From contig JACKIM010000002.1 in assembly GCA_020638465.1 (NCBI GenBank), forward strand, positions 1,550,001 through 1,614,000: a DNA stretch of 64,000 bases, written 5' to 3'. Source of the stretch: Geminicoccaceae bacterium (GTDB lineage: Bacteria; Pseudomonadota; Alphaproteobacteria; Geminicoccales; Geminicoccaceae). This document shows positions 38,656-46,577 of this stretch, piece after piece (the first letter of the stretch is position 1; every line of letters starts with the position of its first letter). The notes below the pieces were generated by a model. The model ran no database searches. It saw nothing but the letters and a program-made list of their open reading frames with translations, and had not been told where the DNA came from. The position numbers were made by a program, and so were the translations under genes.

Positions 38656-38684
38656 GACCGAAAGCCTTTTGCAGGGCTTCGGTC
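38656..38684 (-). promoter_or_regulatory. Hairpin in the leader of the str operon
   Basis: GACCGAAGCC and GGCTTTCGGTC (minus strand) pair over 10 bp with one bulge and are followed by GTTTGTC. It lies 58-86 nt upstream of the rpsL ATG, downstream of the predicted promoter. It resembles an attenuator or a weak terminator. Confidence 0.4.
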
Positions 38685-38777
38685 ACTCCAATGCAAATCT
38701 GATTTCAAGCCTAGGACGGAGGCACCGCGTTTGGGCCGCACGGACCCACCACCAACGCCTGTGTCGAAGTCGCGGTG

Positions 38778-38806
38778 GGTTCTATTCCCGACAAAGCCCC
38801 ACGTCA
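38778..38806 (-). promoter_or_regulatory. Candidate sigma70-type promoter of the str operon
   Basis: On the minus strand TTGACG (38806-38801) is spaced by exactly 17 bp from TAGAAC (38783-38778), about 180 nt upstream of rpsL. This is the best promoter-like pair in the gap. Confidence 0.45.
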
Positions 38807-38914
38807 AGCCCGGTGTAGCGACTGAGCCATTCACTTTGGCAGGTACCCGCAAGCTGCATTGGCGTTTCGGGGAACCACCTATCCGGTCACGGGACGTTTC
38901 GGCTTATTGCCGCC

Positions 38915-38940
38915 CTTGAAACAGAGTGAAGATATATTAT
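38915..38940 (+). promoter_or_regulatory. Candidate heat-shock (RpoH-type) promoter of hsp20
   Basis: CTTGAA at 38915-38920 equals the RpoH -35 consensus. An AT-rich stretch TATATTAT follows at 38933-38940 as a possible -10, which is less typical. It lies just upstream of the ROSE-like leader of hsp20. Confidence 0.4.
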
Positions 38941-38949
38941 CTCTGGCAT

Positions 38950-39046
38950 GATGGTCGCCGATGATGGGACCATCAGTTTTCCACCAGACGGTGCGTCCAA
39001 ATGAGAGGAGCACCGCGTCAGCTGTATCGCTCATACGGAGGATACC
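38950..39046 (+). promoter_or_regulatory. ROSE-type RNA thermometer upstream of hsp20
   Basis: Three successive hairpins lead to the start codon: GATGGTC/GACCATC (38950-38974), GGTGC/GCACC (38990-39014) and a final one. In the last, GTATCGCTC (39024-39032) pairs with GAGGATAC (39038-39045) around loop ATACG, leaving a bulged G opposite the Shine-Dalgarno GGAGG. A U(C/U)GCU segment pairing with the SD with one bulged G is the hallmark of ROSE elements, which melt on heating and allow translation of small heat-shock proteins. Confidence 0.75.
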
Positions 39047-39466
39047 ATGAGCATCGTTCATTTCGATTCGTTTCCTGCACTTCGCCATTTCGGTCGCGTT
39101 TCCCAGTCCCTTGCAAATGGCGCTGTCCCCGGTCCGGCCTATGACATCGAGTCCCATGGCGATGATAGCTTTGTCATTCAGGTCGCGCTTCCGGGCTATC
39201 AACGGGATGAGCTTGAGATCAGCTTTCATGACCACAATATGACGGTCAAAGGCTGCAGGAATACCGCACTTGCCGAGAACGCGCAGGTCTTGCACAAGGG
39301 AATTCCGACAGACTCGTTTGTCCAGTCATTCAGGCTCGGCGACCATGTAGAGGTCGTCAAGGCGGAACTCGATAGCGGTATTCTGCGCATTGATCTGGTC
39401 CGAAGAATACCCGAAGCATTGAAGCCCCGCACAATTTCCATAGGCCAGGCCGACCGGGCCGCGTGA
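39047..39466 (+). CDS. Hsp20/alpha-crystallin small heat-shock protein (IbpA-like)
   Basis: A 139-aa ATP-independent holdase. The alpha-crystallin domain spans about 30-125: AYDIESHGDDSFVIQVALPG, YQRDELEISFHDHNMTVKG and LDSGILRIDLVRRIPEALKP, with the final I-x-I-type anchor RTISIGQ. N-terminus MSIVHFDSFPALRHFGRV resembles IbpA (FDLxPLYR type). Followed by a dnaJ-like gene on the same strand. Its leader is a ROSE-type thermometer. Confidence 0.92.
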   Translation: MSIVHFDSFPALRHFGRVSQSLANGAVPGPAYDIESHGDDSFVIQVALPGYQRDELEISFHDHNMTVKGCRNTALAENAQVLHKGIPTDSFVQSFRLGDHVEVVKAELDSGILRIDLVRRIPEALKPRTISIGQADRAA

Positions 39467-39561
39467 GCCTATCTTAATACGCCGATGAGGCGGATATCGG
39501 TTTGGCGTATGCCTGTTTGGCGGTAACGTCCGTAGTCGTAGTCCGCTATCACGCGGCAGCA

Positions 39562-39590
39562 GGATCCGGCCGGCAAATCCGGCCGGATCC
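39562..39590 (+). terminator. Strong hairpin between hsp20 and the dnaJ-like gene
   Basis: GGATCCGGCCGG (39562-39573) and CCGGCCGGATCC (39579-39590) form a perfect 12-bp stem around loop CAAAT. There is no T-run after it, so it may terminate poorly, act as an attenuator, or protect the 3' end of the hsp20 mRNA. Confidence 0.55.
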
Positions 39591-39643
39591 ATCCTGTGTG
39601 CAGGCATGACATTTGTTTCAGCGGAGTTTGGAGTTCGAAGACG

Positions 39644-40558
39644 GTGAGTGAGGGTCTCTATCGAGAACTGGGGGTAGCAAAGTCGGCAAGCGCCGACGAC
39701 ATTCAGCGTGCCTATCGCAAACTCGCCAAGAAGTATCATCCTGATGCCAATCCCGGCGACAAAGCAGCCGAGGAACGCTTCAAGAAGATTTCCTCGGCCT
39801 ATGCCATTCTCAAAGATACTGATCAGCGGGCGCGCTATGACCGCGGCGAGATTGATGACGCCGGCAACGAGCGGGCACCGTTTGGCGGCATGGGTGGCTT
39901 CCACAACGCGCGCGCAAAGGCTGGCCAAGGTGGTTTCGAATACCGCTCGGCAGGCGGTTTCGGTGGCTTTGATGACATCCTCAGCGACCTGTTCGGCGGC
40001 TTCGCATCCGGTGGGGGAAACTCGACAGGAGGAGGACGCTCCGTGCGAGGCGGCGACATCCATTACCGGACGTCAGTCGACTTCATCAAGGCTGCCGCCG
40101 GTGGCAACGAGCGGGTGCGTCTGCAAGACGGCCGCCAGATCGAGGTAACGATACCAGCGGGACTGACAAGCGGTACGCAATTGCGGCTTCGCGGCAAGGG
40201 ACATCCCGGCAATGGCGGGAATGCACCTTCAGGAGATCTGCTGCTTGAGGTTGAAGTCCGCCCTCATCCCGACATGCGCCGCGATGGTCTCGATATTATC
40301 GTGGATCAGCCGGTTCCACTGGAAACAGCTGTGAATGGCGGCAAGGTCCGGGTAAAGACCATCAATGGCGAGGTCTCGCTGAGTGTGCCCGCATGGTCCA
40401 GTTCGGGACAGATCCTACGCATGCGAGGTCGAGGTATTCATGACCGCAAAAGCGGCGGCAAGGGCGATCAGCTAGTCCGGCTGATGATCACCCTTCCCGA
40501 GAAACCCGACCCCGCATTGCAGGACCTGTTCAACAAGGCCGAAATGCGGACAGGCTGA
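39644..40558 (+). CDS. CbpA-like DnaJ-domain co-chaperone
   Basis: A 304-aa protein. J domain at 1-70 with the HPD motif (KKYHPDANPGD), a Gly/Phe-rich linker (GGMGGFHN to GGFASGGGNSTGGG, about 85-150), then two beta-sandwich substrate-binding domains ending LPEKPDPALQDLFNKAEM. No CxxCxGxG zinc repeats, so it is a class B (CbpA-type) J protein, not DnaJ itself. A GTG at 39644 gives SEGLYRELGV and is favoured over an upstream ATG at 39596. Confidence 0.88.
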   Translation: MSEGLYRELGVAKSASADDIQRAYRKLAKKYHPDANPGDKAAEERFKKISSAYAILKDTDQRARYDRGEIDDAGNERAPFGGMGGFHNARAKAGQGGFEYRSAGGFGGFDDILSDLFGGFASGGGNSTGGGRSVRGGDIHYRTSVDFIKAAAGGNERVRLQDGRQIEVTIPAGLTSGTQLRLRGKGHPGNGGNAPSGDLLLEVEVRPHPDMRRDGLDIIVDQPVPLETAVNGGKVRVKTINGEVSLSVPAWSSSGQILRMRGRGIHDRKSGGKGDQLVRLMITLPEKPDPALQDLFNKAEMRTG

Positions 40559-40733
40559 CATCCGTCAATATTCTCCGTGACAGGTTCTTGTCCGTTTCGT
40601 CCGTCAGCAGGACAACCTTTCATCGGCACGCCATCGACCGCCCCGAACCGGCTCCGCTACTCGCCCGATGCCGCCACCGCGACATCCGGCCAGAACCGAA
40701 CGGGATGACCGTGCCCATCGCGAAGGAAACGCG

Positions 40734-40767
40734 CCATCGTTCTCCGGCTTGCGCAGGGGAACGATGG
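40734..40767. terminator. Hairpin between convergent dnaJ-like gene and glmS
   Basis: CCATCGTTC (40734-40742) and GAACGATGG (40759-40767) pair over 9 bp with a 16-nt loop, between two convergent genes. No clear T-tract, so only a possible terminator. Confidence 0.4.
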
Positions 40768-40787
40768 CTGTCGCTGGAAGCGGACAA

Positions 40788-42611
40788 TCATTCGACCGTG
40801 ACCGATTTGGCAAGGTTGCGGGGCTGGTCGACATCGGTCCCTTTCAGCACGGCAGTGTGATAGGCCAGCAGCTGTACCGGGATCGAGTAGAGGATCGGCA
40901 GGACGAAGGGATCGACTTCCGGAAGCGTGATGCTGCGCCACGCATAACGGCCGAGCTTATCCACACCGCGCTCGTCACTCAGCAATACGATCCGCCCGCC
41001 CCGTGCGGCAGCTTCCTGCAGGTTGCTCGCTGTCTTTTCGAACAATCGGTCGCTGGGTGCCATGACAATAATCGGCACGTCGTCGTCAATCAGCGCGATC
41101 GGTCCATGCTTGAGCTCCCCCGCAGCATAACCCTCGGCGTGGATGTAGCTGATTTCCTTGAGCTTGAGCGCTCCTTCAAGGGCGATCGGATAAAGCTGGC
41201 CACGGCCGATGAAGAGCACGTCGCGCGCATTCTGCAGCGACTGCGCGACCTCATGAATATCGCGATCGCGATCCAGTACCTGTAGTGCTCGGGCGGGAAT
41301 TTCATCGAGCTGGCGCGCGAGGTGGCTCTCGGTTTCGCTATCGAGTTTACCACGGGCCATGCCGGCACCGATGGCAAGGCATGCAAGTGTGGCGAGCTGG
41401 GTGGTAAATGCCTTGGTCGAAGCCACGCCGATCTCCGGACCGGCCAAGGTGCGCAGCACCGCATCCGCTTCGCGCGCAAGAGTGCTCTCGGGCACGTTGA
41501 CGACGGCGAGGCAAGGATGACCAGCGGACCGCATGTGGCGCATCGCCGCCAGTGTGTCAGCGGTTTCGCCCGATTGCGAAACGAACAGCCCCACCTGGCC
41601 CGGCACCAGGGGCGGTTCCCGGTATCGGAACTCGGAGCCAATCTCCCAGTCGGTGGGAATGCCGGCCACCTCCTCGAACCAGTAACGGGCGACGAGGCAG
41701 GCATAGGACGCCGTACCGCAAGCCACTGTCGTCAGTCGCGAGATGTTGCGCAGGTCGAACGGCAGCTCCGGCAGGTTGATGCGATGGGTTACCGGGTCAG
41801 CAAACGAACGCAGTGTGTCACCGATGACCGCCGGCTGCTCGAAGATTTCCTTTTCCATGAAATGCCGGTGGTTTCCCTTGCCGATCATCGCTCCGGACAT
41901 TGCCGTCAGGATGATGGGACGTTCCTGGGGACGACCCTCGGCGTCGACGATTTGGGCACCGTCGCGCCGGACGAACGCGATATCGCCTTCCTCAAGATAC
42001 TGGATACGTTCGGTGAGCGGTGCCAGTGCGAGCGCATCGGAACCGATGAACATCTCATCGTCGCCATATCCCACGGCAAGCGGACTGCCGCGCCGTGCCG
42101 CCACCAGCAGATCGCCATGCCCCTCGAACAGCAGCACCAGACCGAAAGCGCCCTCAAGCCGCCGCACCGCAGCTAACGAGGCATCCTCGGGCGACAGTCC
42201 GGCACGAAGATGGTGGGCGACCAGATGTGGAACCACCTCCGTATCGGTCTGGGTTTCGAAATGATGTCCGAGCCCCTCCAGTTCGCTCCGCAGCGCCTGA
42301 AAATTCTCGATGATACCATTATGGACGACTGCCACGCCCATGCTGCGATGCGGATGGGCATTGGTCTCGTTCGGTACACCGTGGGTGGCCCAACGCGTAT
42401 GGCCGATACCGGTCGTACCTGAAATGGGATCCTCGGCAAGGCGTGCAGCCAGTCGCTCGAGTTTTCCCTCGGCACGGCGGCGGTCGATGCCGCGTTCAGT
42501 CAGCGTGGCAATGCCCGCACTGTCATAGCCGCGATATTCGAGGCGTCTGAGCGCATCAATCAGAATGGGGGTAACGGGCCGCCGGCCGACACAACCAACA
42601 ATTCCACACAA
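40788..42611 (-). CDS. glmS: Glutamine-fructose-6-phosphate aminotransferase (isomerising)
   Basis: A 607-aa enzyme making glucosamine-6-phosphate for peptidoglycan and LPS. The N-terminal glutaminase starts MCGIVGCVGRRPVTPILIDA with the nucleophile Cys right after Met. Two SIS isomerase domains follow (SQSGETADTLAAMRHM about 345; C-terminal LAYHTAVLKGTDVDQPRNLA). The start codon is TTG at 42611, fixed by the need for Cys at position 2 and preceded by GGGAG. No glmS ribozyme is seen upstream. Confidence 0.97.
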   Translation of the reverse strand: MCGIVGCVGRRPVTPILIDALRRLEYRGYDSAGIATLTERGIDRRRAEGKLERLAARLAEDPISGTTGIGHTRWATHGVPNETNAHPHRSMGVAVVHNGIIENFQALRSELEGLGHHFETQTDTEVVPHLVAHHLRAGLSPEDASLAAVRRLEGAFGLVLLFEGHGDLLVAARRGSPLAVGYGDDEMFIGSDALALAPLTERIQYLEEGDIAFVRRDGAQIVDAEGRPQERPIILTAMSGAMIGKGNHRHFMEKEIFEQPAVIGDTLRSFADPVTHRINLPELPFDLRNISRLTTVACGTASYACLVARYWFEEVAGIPTDWEIGSEFRYREPPLVPGQVGLFVSQSGETADTLAAMRHMRSAGHPCLAVVNVPESTLAREADAVLRTLAGPEIGVASTKAFTTQLATLACLAIGAGMARGKLDSETESHLARQLDEIPARALQVLDRDRDIHEVAQSLQNARDVLFIGRGQLYPIALEGALKLKEISYIHAEGYAAGELKHGPIALIDDDVPIIVMAPSDRLFEKTASNLQEAAARGGRIVLLSDERGVDKLGRYAWRSITLPEVDPFVLPILYSIPVQLLAYHTAVLKGTDVDQPRNLAKSVTVE

Positions 42612-42779
42612 GTCTGAATTCTCCCTATCAATCGCAATAATCCTATATCGACACCCCGACCGGAGCGAGGATCATAATCGACCCGGCTTACTCCAATGCG
42701 TTCATCACGCTACCCTGCCATTGTTAACACTTTGTTCGCCTTTTCGCGTCAAGATGCAGTCCGGGCACATTGCACAACC

Positions 42780-43421
42780 ATGGCAGAACTCGGCATGCGG
42801 GATCTGATGCTGGAAAGGTTCCTCGATTTCCTTGAGGAACGCCACGGACAGGAAACGGTTCGTTGCGTACTCGACGAACTCGGGGACATGACCGGAACCT
42901 CCGTCGCGCCTGCCCATGGCGGCATCGGAGAGCGCGGACAACGCTTGCGCGCGGCGGCAGAGTTCGCCTCGATGGCCCTTGCCTCGAACCGGGCGGAAAC
43001 CTTGAGAGCCTTCGGCGGATGGCTAATCGACCACCACACCTTTGGCTGGGTGGCCGATGTCCGGATCGATTCCGATCTCACGGCGCTCGGTCGGCGTCTT
43101 GCCGCGGTCATCAACGGCATCATCGAATCCAGCAATGCCATGCGGCTTGCCGATCATGCCACCCGGTCCGAAAAGGTAACACTGGTCTATCGCGACGAAG
43201 CCGGTTGGGCCGATATCGTTCAGGGCGCCATCGACACCTGGTTGCGGGTCCACGCACCCGAATACAGGCTGGCACGCAGCGACCTCTCGCATGTCTGCGG
43301 AACGCACGTCCAGTTCTGCCTGCATGCACCCCACGAGATCCGGCAACCGGCTCACAATACATGGCCGCGGCATGGCGGCACCGTCCCTCGTCCAGACCAA
43401 ACTGCCGGACGACAGGACTGA
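42780..43421 (+). CDS. H-NOX-fold-like protein lacking the heme ligand (tentative)
   Basis: A 213-aa protein of unclear function. The arrangement resembles heme-NO/O2-binding (H-NOX) proteins: an opening like GMRDLMLERFLDFLEERHGQ, then AETLRAFGGWLIDH, then a helix LAAVINGIIESS, then VTLVYRDEAGWADIVQGAID and a Cys pair in HVCGTHVQFCL. In this reading the proximal heme His is replaced by Asn112 and the YxSxR heme-propionate motif is replaced by YRDEA. If the homology is right it is a heme-free relative. ATG at 42780 fits; an earlier ATG at 42696 adds a non-conserved stretch. Confidence 0.45.
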   Translation: MAELGMRDLMLERFLDFLEERHGQETVRCVLDELGDMTGTSVAPAHGGIGERGQRLRAAAEFASMALASNRAETLRAFGGWLIDHHTFGWVADVRIDSDLTALGRRLAAVINGIIESSNAMRLADHATRSEKVTLVYRDEAGWADIVQGAIDTWLRVHAPEYRLARSDLSHVCGTHVQFCLHAPHEIRQPAHNTWPRHGGTVPRPDQTAGRQD

Positions 43422-43457
43422 CCCCCAGGCACAGCCCTTCACGCGAGCGACACCGCG

Positions 43458-44237
43458 TCAGTCGAACAACCGGCGCTTGAGGCGGTAGTGGGCGAGAACC
43501 GAGCCTGCGGCAGCCAGCACGATCAGATAGGCAAGATGCCCCGATACTGCAGTCACATCGAGCGGCATGCCCACCGACAAAGGGCGCACAATGGCGATCA
43601 CATGCGTCATGGGCAAGACCCATGAGATCATCTGGATGACGTGAGGATAGCGGTCCACCTCGAAGAACACGCCCGAGAACATGAACATGGGCGTGATCCA
43701 GAATGTGAAGAAATAGCTGAAGAATTCCCAGCTCTTCGCATGAGCCGTCGCAGCCAGACCACATGCGGCAAATGTCACCGATGCAAGGAATAGTACCGGC
43801 AGGGTCAATACCCCGCCCATGATCGACGGCACTCCTCCCCACAGAACACCGACTACGAAGACGGCTGCACAGGAGAGGAACCCCTTGAATGCACTCCAGA
43901 GAAGCTCGCCCGTGAGCACTTCGGCCAGAGTGACCGGCGTGGACAGCATTGCATCCCATGTCTGCTGGATGCGGAAGCGGGCATAGGCGCTTATGGTGGC
44001 TTCAAAACTTGAGGAGAACATGGCTCCGTAGGCCATCATCCCCGGTACGATGAAGGCCATGTAGGGAACGCCGGCCATGGTATCGATGACTCGCCCGAGG
44101 CCGAAGCCGAAGGCGTAAAGGAAAATCACCGGATTGACCACATTGGTCACCAGTGACGACCAGATCATCTTTTTCCAGGTAAGATAGTTCCTCAGCCAGA
44201 CGGCGTAGGCTTGGCGACTGATCACGGCGTTCATCAT
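43458..44237 (-). CDS. ABC-2 type transporter permease (NodJ-like)
   Basis: A 259-aa protein with six membrane segments and the ABC-2 signature near PMFMFSGVFFEVDRYPHVIQ. The family includes NodJ and DrrB exporters. It overlaps its ATPase partner by 4 bp. Substrate unknown; export of a lipid, glycan or drug-like molecule is likely. The end is 36 bp from the convergent H-NOX-like gene. Confidence 0.88.
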   Translation of the reverse strand: MMNAVISRQAYAVWLRNYLTWKKMIWSSLVTNVVNPVIFLYAFGFGLGRVIDTMAGVPYMAFIVPGMMAYGAMFSSSFEATISAYARFRIQQTWDAMLSTPVTLAEVLTGELLWSAFKGFLSCAAVFVVGVLWGGVPSIMGGVLTLPVLFLASVTFAACGLAATAHAKSWEFFSYFFTFWITPMFMFSGVFFEVDRYPHVIQMISWVLPMTHVIAIVRPLSVGMPLDVTAVSGHLAYLIVLAAAGSVLAHYRLKRRLFD

Positions 44238-45124
44238 CCCTCGCGAAGCTGGCGGCCGGTGAGACTCAGGAAGACGTCCTCGAGATTGGCCGGGCGATGC
44301 GTAAAGGTGGTTTCGGGCGGCATGGCCTGCAGCATGGGCTGGACGTCGTCCACGAACATCAGCACGCTGTCACCGAGGTCCTCCGTCTGGGACAGTGGCA
44401 GGTCGCGCGGCAGCGGTTTGTCGACTTCCAGCACATGTGCCTTGACGTGCCGTTCGATCAGCTGGCGTGGCGTGCCCCGGTCCAGAACCTTGCCGTTGTC
44501 GATCATGAAGATCGTGTCACACAGCCGCTGGGCCTCGTCCATATAGTGGGTCGTCAGCAACAGCGTCTTGCCCTGTCGCTTGAGAGCGAGCAACTGGCGC
44601 CAGATCATCACGCGGGCCTGTGGATCGAGACCCGTCGTGGGTTCGTCGAGGATGATGATGTCGGGGTTGCCGATCAGCGCCCGGGCCATGATGAGCCTGC
44701 GCTTCATCCCGCCCGAAAGATGCATCACCCGGGCATCCGCACGATGGGACAGCTGCATGAATTCGAGCAGCTGCGGAACCCGCTCGGTGATATCGGCCGC
44801 AGAAAGCCCGTAATACCGGCCAAATACCTCGAGATTGCCGGCGACTGTCAGGTCAGGATCGAGATTGTTCTCCTGCGGTACAAGTCCGATCCGAGCCCGC
44901 ACATCCCGCGGCATGGCCGACGGCCTCGCCCCTAGGACCGTGATCTTGCCTTCGGTCGGCGTCGTCAGTCCCATGATCATGCGCATGGTGGTGGTCTTGC
45001 CGGCACCGTTGGGCCCGAGCAGTCCGACGCAAAGCCCGCGAGCGATGGAAAGGTCGATGCCGCGCACCGCTTCAAGATCACCGAAGCGCTTCTTGAGGCT
45101 GTTCGCCTCGATTATGGCTTCCAT
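44234..45124 (-). CDS. ABC transporter ATP-binding protein (NodI/DrrA-like)
   Basis: A 296-aa ATPase with Walker A GPNGAGKTTT, Q-loop VPQENNLDPDLTV, signature LSGGMKRRLI and Walker B IIILDEPTTGLD, plus the C-terminal domain of DrrA/NodI-type exporters (about 220-296). The ATG at 45124 (MEAIIEANSLKKRFG) is preferred over 45154. Partner of the permease gene at 43458-44237. Confidence 0.93.
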   Translation of the reverse strand: MEAIIEANSLKKRFGDLEAVRGIDLSIARGLCVGLLGPNGAGKTTTMRMIMGLTTPTEGKITVLGARPSAMPRDVRARIGLVPQENNLDPDLTVAGNLEVFGRYYGLSAADITERVPQLLEFMQLSHRADARVMHLSGGMKRRLIMARALIGNPDIIILDEPTTGLDPQARVMIWRQLLALKRQGKTLLLTTHYMDEAQRLCDTIFMIDNGKVLDRGTPRQLIERHVKAHVLEVDKPLPRDLPLSQTEDLGDSVLMFVDDVQPMLQAMPPETTFTHRPANLEDVFLSLTGRQLREG

Positions 45125-45167
45125 TTTCACCTGCTTCGAAAGAATGACGGGCATACGAAGAGCGTGA

Positions 45168-45854
45168 TCATGTCCCGGGAATTACCGGCACGCCGAAGAG
45201 ATAGGGATGCAGGACCAGCAACAACACGTACAGGGCGAGCGCAAGTGCCACACGCCACCAGCCGATCTCGCTGCCGACGAATTTCTGCCGTCCGTCGACG
45301 ATGGCCGCAAAGGGCACGAACGAGGTACGCTGCACGAAAACCCCCCATCCCGGCGGCGGATTGCGGCCCAGACGCGAGTCCAGCGAATGGCAGCCGGCGA
45401 ATGCCAGCAACCCAAGCGAACCGAAGAAGATCAGCGAGGCCAGATCGGGATTGGCCAGCACGTGGGCGATGGCCCACAGCCCGACACCCCACATGACCGG
45501 ATGACGGGTGACCCTCAGGATACCTCGAGCCGGCTCCGCGGCATCGGGATCCGGCGCCTGACCGATAGACGTCGGATTGGGAGCGGTCACCCCGCTGACG
45601 AGAAGCAGCAGGGCTATCGGCATGATCAGCAGTGGAAGATGCCGCGCAGCCTCCCCGCCATGCCAGAATGGCCGGTAGGGTGCGTCCCGGAAGGCAGCGA
45701 CAAGCCAGATCAGGGCAATGATACCCAGCAGCGAATACAGCAGCCGGTACATGCGGACACCGATGCGGTCGATGAGCTGGCCACGGACCTGCGTGCCGGC
45801 GATACCGAGGTGGGTGCCGACGAAGAACACCGCAGCCACCATGAGGTCATTCAT
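45168..45854 (-). CDS. NnrU family membrane protein
   Basis: A 228-aa protein with about six membrane helices and the NnrU block GILRVTRHPVMWGVGLWAIA followed by HVLANPD. The family includes NnrU, found with denitrification genes, and plant zeta-carotene isomerase Z-ISO, a heme-dependent enzyme; the conserved His residues in TRHPVMW and IAHVLAN are present. The ATG at 45854 follows GGAGGAAACG. It lies 43 bp upstream of the ABC transporter genes and is probably co-transcribed. Function here unknown. Confidence 0.8.
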   Translation of the reverse strand: MNDLMVAAVFFVGTHLGIAGTQVRGQLIDRIGVRMYRLLYSLLGIIALIWLVAAFRDAPYRPFWHGGEAARHLPLLIMPIALLLLVSGVTAPNPTSIGQAPDPDAAEPARGILRVTRHPVMWGVGLWAIAHVLANPDLASLIFFGSLGLLAFAGCHSLDSRLGRNPPPGWGVFVQRTSFVPFAAIVDGRQKFVGSEIGWWRVALALALYVLLLVLHPYLFGVPVIPGT

Positions 45855-46015
45855 CGTTTCCTCCGAATCCAACCTTCTGCGAGGCGGTCGTCAGCATCAT
45901 CGATGCCGTTTGTCGTCCTCCGCGCAGCATAGCGCCGTGTACGACATTGGCCAGACCGGCCTTTGCCCTATATGGGTAGCAAATGGGAAATGGCAGGCAG
46001 AAGGAGATCACCGTC

Positions 46016-46573
46016 ATGGCGAAACATACCCTCATGGCAGCCATGGCTGTCATGACAGCAATCCTGCTGGCCTCACCGTCACAGGCTTTTGACATTCTCG
46101 ACAACGAACTGGTATCGATCGATGGTGCTCCTCTTCCGCTCAACCAGTTCCGCGGACAGCCGCTGCTGATCGTCAATACCGCGTCCCTTTGCGGCTATAC
46201 CCCGCAATACAAGGCCCTGCAGGCACTTCATGAAGAATACCACGCTCAGGGACTGGTGGTACTCGGGATACCTTCCAATGATTTCGGCAATCAGGAACCG
46301 GGCAGCAACAGCGAGATCAAGGAATTCTGCACGGTCAATTTTGCCATCGATTTCCCGATGAGCGAGAAAGTGAAGGTCAAGGGTGCCGATGCGGATCCAC
46401 TATTCATCGAACTGCGCCAATCACTGGGTGATGATGCCGGCCCCGGTTGGAATTTCTACAAGTACCTGATCGACCGCAAGGGCGAGGCCATCTCCTACTG
46501 GCCATCAGATGTCGAGCCGGATGATCCGCAGTTGCGCAAGGCCATCGAAGACGCCCTGCGCCCCGCCAGTTGA
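46016..46573 (+). CDS. Secreted glutathione peroxidase (thioredoxin-type)
   Basis: A 185-aa protein with a signal peptide (MAKHTLMAAMAVMTAILLAS, cut near SQA/FD), so it is likely periplasmic, whereas most bacterial GPx are cytoplasmic. The peroxidatic Cys lies in VNTASLCGYTPQY, followed by GIPSNDFGNQEPGSNSEIKE and the Trp/Asn of GWNFYKYLI. AAGGAG precedes ATG 46016. It likely removes peroxides with a thioredoxin-like reductant. 4 bp upstream of a redox-type cyclase, so the two are probably an operon. Confidence 0.88.
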   Translation: MAKHTLMAAMAVMTAILLASPSQAFDILDNELVSIDGAPLPLNQFRGQPLLIVNTASLCGYTPQYKALQALHEEYHAQGLVVLGIPSNDFGNQEPGSNSEIKEFCTVNFAIDFPMSEKVKVKGADADPLFIELRQSLGDDAGPGWNFYKYLIDRKGEAISYWPSDVEPDDPQLRKAIEDALRPAS

Positions 46574-46577
46574 CCGC

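Noticed and set aside
42612..42779. glmS ribozyme or riboswitch in the glmS leader
   Set aside because: The leader is short and no ribozyme core was seen; this ribozyme is mainly found in Gram-positive bacteria.
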